From Tubulanus polymorphus (taxonomy: Eukaryota > Nemertea > Palaeonemertea > Tubulaniformes > Tubulanidae), in contig NC_134025.1 of assembly GCF_964204645.1 (NCBI RefSeq), forward strand, positions 23,280,001 to 23,344,000: DNA of 64,000 nt, read 5' to 3'. A model generated the notes under the pieces. That model worked only from the letters and a program-made list of their open reading frames with translations, was not told the DNA's origin and ran no database searches. Of this stretch, positions 25,299 to 35,302 are shown one piece after another (positions within the stretch are counted from its first letter, which is position 1; the number at the start of each line of letters is the position of its first letter). Made by a program: the position numbers and the translations under genes.

Positions 25299-26286
25299 TT
25301 AGATAAGCATGAATTTATTGATGGCATGGATCAGAGTGACTAGTAGGACGCATTTTACCACGTTACTGTTTAGACGATTTGAGTTGTTGCAGAATTTGTG
25401 AGAGTTGCAGCATTCAACGATTTTGTCGTTAAAATGACCCAATTCGCAAGTTGTGTCGCAGTGATGTCGTATTCCAGTCGTCGTCGTTGTTTTCTAGAAA
25501 GAAGATTCCTGATCTGTGACTCAAAGCTGGTTTACTCATATTGTCAGATATCAATGTTGACAATGTCATGATTTTCGCAGTTATCATACTATACATATGG
25601 AGCCCCGGAGGTGACGGGGGGAAAATGAATATGTTTTCCGTGTGAATGAAATAATCTTTTCGTTCTAACGAAATGTTTTCCATGGGAACGAAGTCTTTTT
25701 CGTTCGAAATAAAGGTTTTCCGCGGAAACGAAATAACCTTTTCGTTCGAATGAAAAAGATTTCGTTCCCAAGGAAAAGATTTTTTATTCGAACGAATAAC
25801 TTTTCGTTACCACTTCAAACCTTTCGTTCCTTTTATCTATTTTTCACCATGTCACGGCGCTCCGTTATACACATTTGTTTTGCTTACCACACACCACTGA
25901 CTGTAACATGTACCATAATCTGACAGAAGCTCGCCGTTAACCTTTGTCCATTTGTTGCGACATTGTAAACCATTGCAAACTCCTGCAACAAAAATACAAC
26001 GAATGAATCTTAAACGACACTCTTTCACTATTCCGTAGCAATCATCGGAGATTAGACTGAGCTCTTTCGTAAAGATTTGACAGTAAATCCGGTATTCCTA
26101 ATTGAAACCTGTTAAAATGGATGTGCATGCGGCCACTGACTGGTGAATGAATTAGTCCCGCATTGAAAATACGTGAGAGCTTGATATCGTATAGCCTCTG
26201 TTAATTACACTTTTGAAACCCCTTATGATGAAGTATTTACCGGCAATACTGAGCAAGATAAAAATGACCAATCTCTTCAACATCAT
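25299..26286 (-). CDS. Second Ly6/uPAR-type three-finger protein
   Basis: On the minus strand, exons 26241-26286, 25888-25982 and 25299-25493 join in frame to 111 residues. The first exon is a signal peptide (MMLKRLVIFILLSIA). Exon 2 is 95 bases, exactly as long as exon 2 of the plus-strand paralogue, and shares LxCRNK...CY..WC. Exon 3 gives HHCDTTCELG and the Ly6 closing motif ECCNSHKFCNN, then a moderately hydrophobic tail (CVLLVTLIHAI). Intron phases (1 and 0) are the same as in the neighbour, so the pair arose by inverted duplication. An extra cysteine (GVC) precedes the first canonical one. The C-terminal GPI signal is weaker than in the paralogue. Intron 2 contains the palindrome cluster at 25620-25825. 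Confidence 0.75.
25620..25825. repeat. Cluster of TTCGTTCGAACGAA-type palindromes
   Basis: About 200 bases in an intron of the minus-strand Ly6-like gene contain repeated TTTTCGTTCGAA, TTTTCCATGGGAAC, TTTTCCGCGGAAAC and ATTCGAACGAATAA words in alternating orientation, roughly every 20-25 bases. The block is strongly self-complementary. Confidence 0.6.
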
Positions 26287-27457
26287 CCTATATCAAAGCT
26301 GCGTGATGCTTTCGCTATCTAAAAGTAAGCCTCGTTCTTGAAACCTTTATTCCACAATGATATCAAAATGCACGCAGTTATTAGCATTCTGATAAGTAAA
26401 TTTGCTTAACCTTGATTATTGATATCACATCGTCGACTGAGCTGTTTAAACTTAGAGTAGGTGAGGTGAGGTCTTTACATGTACCGATTGAAACGTATAT
26501 TTACTAATTTTGAGTTGCGATCTGCGTTTGGTTCCGCTATGCTATACGTATATCTTACAGTATTGAAATGATTATCCACAAAATGCGAACCTTATAATGC
26601 TCAGTGTTGGACCTTATTTGGGCGAAAAGCTAACCTTACCTGAACTGTAGTTAGGATGACCCAAAAATTCCCAAATCTTTTCTCCTGCAGGTCAACGATA
26701 AACGAAAATAAGTTTTTTAAGATAATAAGTTTACGATTCTTTTTAAAACTATCAATGAAAATGATACGGAAAAAATTGGAGAATCCATTTGTCTTGACAT
26801 CCTTGTTAAGTACCGTCTCCGATAATTGAACACGCCAATTGATTACTAAGATTGATGACATTTTGTATTTACTCGACTGTCTTATAAAAGATACGTTTTC
26901 GGAAATGGAGAGTAGGTTTTTCTAACTGGTACCATGGCACACAGTCACCGTCTATCATAATAAAATGCCAGAAATTACGTCAATAGTCGTCATCGTTGAA
27001 TTAGGTTCGGATTTACATTTCCATATTTTGACCACTGGAGAATTTCAGAATTCAAGAATGAGATCCTATCATTGACGTGCATTGCATATTGATGTATATA
27101 TGTTGAGTGGAATTATCAATAACGACAACTCTCAGTCACATTGGCTTTAAGGGAAATCACAGAAATATAGCTAACAACCAAAACAAAATCGTTAACTATT
27201 GTATCATCATTCTCCTAGGGGTGATATTCCTTCTTTACTGAGTTCCGTATTCTGAATTCATGTTCATCTCATAGAAATGGACATCATACGAAAATATATA
27301 TACCGATAATACGATCTTCAAACATATTTCCTATGAGATATATATTTATATATCATCCTACGCATCCTGGATTTGAAGCGAAACATTTGGATGTTTAAAC
27401 GATGACCGCAAAATATTTTCTGCGAAAAGAAAGCCACTGCAAACGATTCAACTGAAA
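26287..27457. other. Intergenic DNA
   Basis: No gene recognised. It is AT-rich with short unrelated open frames (one of 86 codons on the minus strand at 26601-26861 without family marks). The promoter of the minus-strand Ly6-like gene should lie just right of 26286, but no element can be named. Confidence 0.4.
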
Positions 27458-28044
27458 ATGGAAGATATTTTGCGCGCAGTAGGTCGCAATTCAATTCTGA
27501 TTCATCGTGACGTCAGGATAATAGAATTTCCCTCGCGGAAATCAGACATCCACCACAGAAAACGTATCGTACGTTACGTACATTGTGAAGAACCGGTCGT
27601 GGTGGTTATGAGAAAATCGGCAATAAAATTCATCTTCGGAATACAAAAGTACTTAAAACTGTAAGTATAATTGGCTATTCTAAATGAATTTCACCGATAG
27701 ATTACAGTATTACTGATGTTAATGTAAAATTACTCATACTTCAGTGCTGTAATACTGTGGCACAGTACTGTCGAGTATGATAAGAGATCGATACCGATAT
27801 TACCGCCATGTTTTGCAGTACAACCACTGCTATTCCAGTACCAATATTTATCAGTGATGTCTTGCTAATAATTTCATATGTCTCCTATTTTTCTAGTAGA
27901 TTCAGACTTTACAGTAAATTTGAACAAATAGCTCGAGTTGAGTACTTGCATCGTAGGCTACTAACGAATATTCGAAATTATTCACTTTTGAGTTTACCTC
28001 CTAATCTTGAATCAAAAAGGATTACGATTTTCTTTCGATATTGA
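27458..28044 (+). CDS. Hypothetical basic protein, two exons
   Basis: An open frame starting at ATG 27458 runs to a perfect donor (GTAAGT) at 27661 in phase 2. A pyrimidine-rich acceptor (TTTTTCTAG) ends at 27896, and joining 27897-28044 keeps the frame for 48 more codons to TGA. The product would be 116 residues, rich in Arg, Ile and Leu, with no signal peptide and no motif I recognise. Coding status rests only on the compatible splice sites and frame. It could equally be a chance arrangement or part of a larger gene with unidentified exons. Confidence 0.3.
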
Positions 28045-30047
28045 CTGTTTCAAACTAGTATATCCGATATTGAAATTGTCGTTATCATACACCGGCAACA
28101 GGTATGGCCTATATGAATTCTACATGCATAAATGAATTGGTATTTCAAAAATATTTACCGATTTACGTTAATGAACTGTCGAGCCTTTTAATGGCATTTT
28201 TTGTTCTCATACAACAACATTCTCATTGCGTACATTGAAACCTGTTAAACATTATGAATTTAATAGATTCGCGAGTATATGGAAAAACACTCTACACGAT
28301 GTCATACGGGCTTGTCGTCATTCATAAACTGATGCATTAATTTATTTTGTTCGATGAATAAGCCACGTATACGTAGGTGCGGTACATCGTATAAACGCTC
28401 CCTATCGCGTCGTTTCCACATCACAGATGAAATTTTTTCCACTCAAACACACGCACACGCGTGTAATTTTTCTGTAGACACTTCACATTTTAAAAACGGA
28501 AATGATAGAAGGATGATTCACATACCATCATTACCATGAAGGCATTTTTGTCTAAGTTCAGTGCATTGAAAATCGTCATGTTGAAAACATGTCCTTTCAC
28601 AAGAGACAATAAAGGTCTCCATACTTCCCAGATGCCCAGAAGATATCGGAATTTCTCATAGGTAAAAGGAGACTATTCTATAGTCTATAGGCCTACTTGC
28701 AATGGAATAGGTCGAGGTCACAGAAAAATTTCTTGTTGATATGCTCATTCTTCAGTACAAAATACTTGACTTCATTGACATCAAAATTGCTATTTTATGG
28801 CAAACTAGGTAAAAATTTCCGGCTGTAAATTTTTTCTTTAAAAAAAAACATTGCTTTCAATCTATAGCGTATAGTAACCCCGGAAAGAATGTTTATAGGC
28901 AAGAAAACAATCGAATAGCGATTGCGATATCCGCCGTCTTGAACTATGCTAGATGAGATGACTTTTTATGGAATTTTCATCGACTAGAATAGAACCATGT
29001 GCTTCCCACGTCTCCATTTGACATCATGTACCAAGCATCTGCCACGGTTTCAGAGAGACCGAATAGAAGGCATAACATCGAAACTATTCAATACAGGGGC
29101 GGATCTAGGATTTTTCAGTAGGGGTTGGGTCCAACAAAAAGGGACCATATGAAATGTTACTGTAAAACGACCGTGAGGAGGAGGGTGCGATAGAAATCTT
29201 TTGAAATTTTGAGATTTCCACGAAGTTGAACAATGAATTCCATGAAACTAATCATGAGTAATACACAATACTATAACACAACAATCTATGCGTTCCATCG
29301 AAATGATATGTTCTGAACCAATTTCATTACAAAAGTCGTTGCATGGACATCGACCGAGAAGCTTTCGTCTACGAGCAATCATCTCAATGAGATGATTGCT
29401 CGTTGACAATGCATAGAATATAAAACATTTCATAACATTTACGTATATATATTATTTGGGCCCCCATATATCTAATATATATATATAACATTAACAACAT
29501 TTACATGTGAATAAAAAATCTATTCTGCATCCCTCTGTAGAAAGTAATTGAGATATTTCGAGGTCTTCAAAGAACACTAAAAATTATCACGATTCATGTA
29601 TCATTTATGTTGGAAATTATTGTGCATATTTGAGAGAAAGTCACGTTCAGGGTCTCGATATTTTTAACAGGCCTACATATTCGATTGGCGTCGGTCCTCA
29701 TATACGTGTAGAAATAGTTTTGCGCAATAATTTCATCAGGTTCGAAAATTGTTTGACCTATCCCTGATCCGATGTTAATTTGTATACAATGCTTTTCATT
29801 TCAGTGAGACGGAGAGAGCGCTACTATAGGCCTACTGTATTAATACTGCAACGTACGTAAGGTTCTTACCAAACGACTCCTCCATACCGCTGGTGTAAAG
29901 AAAGAATTCGTGACGTAGAAAAGACGAATACAACGAAATGGTTTATTCCGAATGTGTTATTACGTAGGTATACGAAGTGGTTGTTGGAGTGCTGCTAAAA
30001 ATGACTGGTGTTTAGGGAGTGCAGTTTCAGAACGGGAGTAATATAAC
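28045..30047. other. Intergenic DNA and 5'UTR of the WH1/CRIB gene
   Basis: No gene recognised. A degraded repeat containing GGGGCGGATCTAGGATTTTT (near 29097) is similar to words near 59655. A 31-base palindrome lies at 29372-29402. A good acceptor (TTTTCATTTCAG) ending at 29804 probably starts the exon that carries the 30048 start codon, giving about 240 bases of 5'UTR in that exon. Confidence 0.4.
29372..29402. repeat. 31-base perfect palindrome
   Basis: CGAGCAATCATCTCA and its exact reverse complement are separated by one base. It lies in non-coding DNA. Confidence 0.8.
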
Positions 30048-31106
30048 ATGACTATGTACACAACTCGGATACAACGATATCGTTTGTCGCAAATAGACGA
30101 AGAATCCGACGTTAGCGTTCTCGATTTTAATGGCATGGAGGAGGAATTTCAAAACTTTAATCTAATCGACAAAGAACATACGGCGCAATTAAAAGACGGT
30201 GCGACATCGCCGATTTATTGCTCTACGGACGAACTTGTCGTATCTGCGCCTCCGCAGAATGATGTTGACGAGACGACGACGAAAGAAGCCGTTAAAAAGA
30301 TCGCTGATAAATACGATTCGCTGGAACGCATGCAGAGTCACATAAACAGAAACGCGATCATGCAACAGGATATGGACGGTGACGGCCATCGGGCCGATGA
30401 AGCTGATCGTTCTGTCGTACCGGTGGTTGATGTGTTCGAATCTGTACCTCGGCCCGAACAAATCACCGACGGTGATATTGCGCAGGTCGAAATGTTTTAT
30501 CGTAGCCACCAATCCACGGTTACGGTTTGTCAGGCGTTGACGAATTTGTATTTTGGACAAGCAAAGTCGGATATGTCCGGTGATAACTGGGAACTGTTCA
30601 GAACTGGAATACCAGTAGTGATTTTGGACAGCGGACAAGGCCGACGAAGGCGAATGTTACATATCGTGCTAGCCGAAAAGGGAACAGGGTTTACTTTATG
30701 GAGGGATCATATAGACCATTTGTCCTGTTATAAGATGGTTCAACCGAACTTCCATACTGTTTTTATGTCAAATGACCACACGCGTCTGGCCGGATTAAGT
30801 TTCGACGATGCAGTGGCGGCAAACGACTTTTTAAACACGATACAAACATTGACTTCCGATCCGAGCGACGAAATGCTTAGCACCGGTCGAAAGAAGAAGG
30901 AAAAGCCGAAGAAATCCAAAGGTAAATTCAAGGCTCCGAAGAAAACCGATATATCGCAACCGTGTTGTTTCGTGCATGTGACTAAGTTGGAAAATTCGGA
31001 AAATTTCGGCAGCGTCCAAGCATCTAGTCGACCAAGGCCCCCGTCGGTTATACAACAGCTCGGTAGTAATAACGGAGTGACAGCAGTACCAACTGACCAG
31101 GAATAA
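30048..31106 (+). CDS. WH1/EVH1-like domain protein with CRIB-like motif
   Basis: A 352-residue intronless coding region starting at an ATG with AAC before it. Residues 1-135 are acidic and without recognised domain. Residues about 141-268 look like a WH1/EVH1 fold: LYFGQ..., RRRMLHIVLAEKGTGFTLWR, NFHTVFMSNDHTRLAGLSF and the final helix DDAVAANDFLNTI parallel the FHTF...LNFA..EEAKKF pattern of WASP. Then come a Lys-rich stretch (281-299) and DISQPCCFVHVTKLE (301-315), which resembles the ISxPxxFxH core of Cdc42/Rac-binding CRIB motifs. WH1, basic patch and CRIB in this order are the front half of WASP, but no proline-rich or WCA actin-nucleating segment follows. I infer a cytoplasmic small-GTPase-responsive adaptor. 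I do not recall a named orthologue. Confidence 0.75.
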   Translation: MTMYTTRIQRYRLSQIDEESDVSVLDFNGMEEEFQNFNLIDKEHTAQLKDGATSPIYCSTDELVVSAPPQNDVDETTTKEAVKKIADKYDSLERMQSHINRNAIMQQDMDGDGHRADEADRSVVPVVDVFESVPRPEQITDGDIAQVEMFYRSHQSTVTVCQALTNLYFGQAKSDMSGDNWELFRTGIPVVILDSGQGRRRRMLHIVLAEKGTGFTLWRDHIDHLSCYKMVQPNFHTVFMSNDHTRLAGLSFDDAVAANDFLNTIQTLTSDPSDEMLSTGRKKKEKPKKSKGKFKAPKKTDISQPCCFVHVTKLENSENFGSVQASSRPRPPSVIQQLGSNNGVTAVPTDQE

Positions 31107-33748
31107 AAGCGCCATTTATATCACAGTTCAACGAACAGATTTGCATTTACATGTATTAAACAGTCAGTATATATATATATATATATAGTATTTCTCTACG
31201 ATATTGTATATACGAAAGTACTGAATACAGAGAGGCAGTGTGTTGATGAGTTGGCTATTTTTGTCTTATCTTCGAGAAAGATAATTATTTGCTCGGAAGC
31301 TTGGGTGAAACAGAAGGTTCATTTTCTCGTATTTGGATTGCTACTTTTCATTTTGTATTATTCGATATTCCACATTTTTTGAGTCGCAAAATATAATGTA
31401 GTTTATGTACGTATATTTACAGAAGCTATCTGTGCATGTATACTTTGCTGAAACAATCTGGTCAGAATTATATATATACTAATTAGAGGTTGAAATCTCG
31501 TCTATGTCAGCACTGCATTTAGTAATTATCTGTGCGCATTAACAATTATATTAATATCAGCGTAATTTTGTATTGTCACAGTGCAGCGATGAGCTATCGG
31601 TGAGAGAATTATTATTACATAATTCGATTCACGTTCTAGGGAATGAAAACTGGTGCTTCGCGGACATAACTGTTATTAAGGTATACCGAAATTACCAGCA
31701 GGAAATTGCTGCAACAAGTTGATATATATCCGTATTCATTTCATTGACATCGATAGTGACACTATTGAATGTAGAAAAATGTCAAGTACATTTTTTCCTG
31801 AAACAAGTTTTATCACGTACGTAAATGAACGAATTCCTCCGCAGACGGCCGTAATAATGTAAACACAACAGAGAACATTACAGATATGTATATACATATA
31901 TGGATATATGGCTATAAAAATGATTTACTTTTATAAAAAGATATTATGTTTGGTCGCTGTATGAAAATATACAAAATTGATTGTATTGTATACTAGGTAA
32001 ACCAGTGCAAGAACAGTCCCCGCGTGGCTTATTAGAAGGAAAAAAAACTTTGATATGTATATTGTTTTAACCCCGGTAGATCTCCAAGCCAAGAGACTTA
32101 AACTCGGTGAGGTTTTGGTAGAGGATGTTGTTTTTTTCATATTATAAAAGAACGCACTGAGTCCGTCCTGGTAAAATGTAGGCGTTTTCATTGTGGCCGC
32201 GTATTTTTGATGTGATACTGATATATGAAGGAGCGTTTTTCAGCGAACGTTTCTCTTGTTACAAATCTCCCCTCGTTAGCGTTACAACTCGACGTCAGAA
32301 TCTCTAAATGTAACGGTTTAAGATTACAGCAGTCGCTGTTTTTGTTTTTGTAGAATATGTAAATAAACGCTTCTATCCACGTTTTTCACATTGAATGTGT
32401 GTTTACGTCAGCTTCAGCAATGCCTTCCGTTGTATATTCGCTTGCCAGAGTTCGTTTCTGGCAAGCGAATGATGCGATTACGTTTTTATACGTATGCATT
32501 TCATCCCACGGGGAAACTGTCTTCGGGCTGGTTCGTATTAAGTACTGAAATAGTCTTGTCTCATTTTTATCACCGATTGTTCGATGAGAAGAATTCATGA
32601 TATTTATATTAACATAGTCTCACCGAGCTACCCCACTACTCCTGGATTCGTCCGTCAAATATCGATTTACAGGATTATGTCTGGTATGGTTACACAGGCG
32701 AAACCATTTTTTGGTGTTGCATTGATTTATCCAATGCATTGGTAGACTTGAAATACCTCATAGACTCTTGAAATACCTAATACCATTTGAAGTGAATACA
32801 CAGCTCCTAAATCGTAGCATCTCATGCAAATTTCCTGAGACCTTTGTTAATTTCTAAATCACAGCATTTTGTATCCATGACAGAACAGATAGCGACACGC
32901 CATACGAAAGGGTTTCGTAGCGTGTGTTCTTTAAATTCTTATTTCTTTACGAGCCAAAGAACTATGCAATACATTCGTTCTTATGATGTTCAAGTGAAGC
33001 TAGATTGTAATACTATTGTATATGTGGTGCTATGAAAAAAAGTAATAAATTTATTTAAATCATCAGAAAAAAATATTTCTCTTCTTAATTATGATCAATT
33101 TGGAAAGAAGGCGTTGCATTTCAGATACTAGGACGGGCGGCCTGCTGTGATTAAACGACCCGTAGTACAATTCGGTAAAGGAAGCACGGAATCTTAAAAT
33201 AAACAGATTTTAAGGCCAGAGTATGATAATGATCTGAACGACATGCGTATTGGTTTTTTGCAACATCCAACTTAACATTGAAAAAAGATAATTTTAGCCG
33301 TTATCATCTTGGTAAAAAGTATATTTCACTGTGATTTTTACAAGCTTGACGTACGACCAAGCCGGCGGCCGAATTGCCATCACGGCTCTGGTCTCGGCCT
33401 TGTGCTGAGATATCGACGGGCGCTGATATTACCAGGGCTAGTGACGCCGTGCATTGGAAATGCCTCTGTGACATCTGAGGAATCACAGGGGCTCGTATAT
33501 GAAGTATGGGGCCGGGGTGCTCAGGTGACAGGTACCACAAATCTAGCCGGCTCCTGATCTTTAAATGGCCCGTCTGAGGAATATAGATAACTTCAGAAAA
33601 CTGTTTATTCTGTTTAAGGGTGTGTACATTAAACATAATTCAACTATGCTGTGTTTAAAATTTATGATTCGATCAATGCCGAAGCTTGACTGAATCCGAA
33701 GAGTTTCTACTATTCTCGGACAAACTCAGTTAGTCTTTCGTCGTAATC
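31107..33748. other. 3'UTR of the WH1/CRIB gene and intergenic DNA
   Basis: No gene recognised. The first kilobase is AT-rich and likely 3'UTR, with a short (TA)n near 31169-31187 and AATAAA near 32360. Several 60-110-codon open frames on both strands (for example 33304-33636) lack any recognisable pattern. Bases 33340-33560 are unusually GC-rich compared with their surroundings and may be an old repeat. Confidence 0.4.
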
Positions 33749-35186
33749 GGTCATACTAAACACCGTCAGGAGCCGTCAGACACCGTCAGGAACCGCCAGA
33801 AACCGTCAGACACCGTCAGACACCGTCATGAAGAGTGAATCTTGAAGGCAGAAAAGGAAAGCAAATTTGAAACGACTCTTGAAAATACTAAAATGTTGTT
33901 TATTCACAATTTGAGAAATCAACTCAAGCTTATACATTAAGAGTACGCCGAAATTAAAATAAAGGCAAAATTGAAAATAACAATATACAAATACACTACA
34001 CAGGGTAAATGACTGACAAAATTGATATTTACATGAATAGGAAACGCAATCCCTGGTAAACAATTTATTGCGGCCCATTTATTCAACTTTTAAAAGGCAA
34101 AATAATCTAATGAAAAAAAGAAACTTTGAAAAATTTATACAAGGTAAATGACTGACAAAATTGATATTTACATGAATAGGAAACGCAATTTATTCAACTT
34201 TTTTCCAACTGTAATGTACATTGAAATCAAGGCAATAAGTAATCGATCTTATTTTAGAATAATTATATTATAAGATTATTATAATATAAGATTTTATACA
34301 AAATAAACAAATGAAAAATTAACTAGAAAATTAAATTTATATATACTAGTTGATACAAATATCCATGAAAATTGATATGACAATAAGAATGTATGTGTCA
34401 AGTTATGTTTTTTTTTATTGTAATTGATCTCGTCGCTCTTGAACGCTTTAATTGCCCTGGTTTCTTCGCTACTTTTGCGGTTTTCGGGATATTCAATTTT
34501 CCGTCACTGGACTTGATAACTTTTTCGATCGATTTTGTTTTTGATTTTGCACTGAAAAATGTATTCATGATCGCATCCTACTATACTATTCAGGCGCTCA
34601 ATGAGATCAGGAATTTTCAAAATTTTCCAATTCGTCGATAGTTTTATGAGATTGTTCATACTTTCGCAATTATTATTAGTCCAGTTTAAAGGAACACGTT
34701 TCTCTATCTGCGTAGGAACAAAAACATGGAACATGGAACAGACCCAGTTTGCAATTTATTAATCAGTCACTTTGTTGTCATTTCGAAGTAATAACAATTT
34801 GGCAAAATAAAGTGAATGTTAGATTTAGAAACAAAATCGGAAAAAATTTTAACTCAAACTACGTAAGAAACTAAAAACTACGATATATTACGAAAAGATT
34901 TATTTCACAAAATTTGCTCAATTTGCACAGCGTATTGTTGAGTTTACCAAGGAAAACTCGTGTCATATAAAAAAATGTATTTCCAAATTCAATTTGCACA
35001 GTAGGGCTCATTGAGTGTTGATTTTGATATAAAATATTCAATTTTAGAATTCACAATCATTGTTTTTTATTTCCTGACGGTGTTTAGTATAACCCGTGTG
35101 TTCATGACGGTGTCTGACGGTCTTCCTGACGGTGTCTGACGGTTCCTGGCGGTTCCTGACGGTGTCTGACGGTGTTTAGTATGACC
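33749..35186. mobile_element. Non-autonomous DNA element with long CACCGTCAGA-repeat ends
   Basis: The left end GGTCATACTAAACACCGTCA at 33749-33768 is mirrored exactly at 35167-35186. Behind each end are several copies of a 10-12-base word (GACACCGTCAG or its complement), at 33763-33832 and 35072-35175. The 1.2 kb interior is AT-rich with no transposase. It holds a 47-base exact direct repeat at 34004-34050 and 34143-34189. No clear target duplication is seen. The right end stops 8 bases from the two-gene transposon that follows. Confidence 0.8.
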
Positions 35187-35302
35187 CGTCCATTGGGGCT
35201 CGCCGTCGCTATGGACACCAGGTGGCGTGTGTGCGTTAGTAGCCATCGCGTATCGACTTCCGCTCACTTCCGCGCTCGATTTCCTACTTTTAAATTGTAA
35301 TA

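Noticed and set aside
30189-30638. 149-codon minus-strand open frame
   Set aside because: Antisense shadow of the WH1/CRIB protein.
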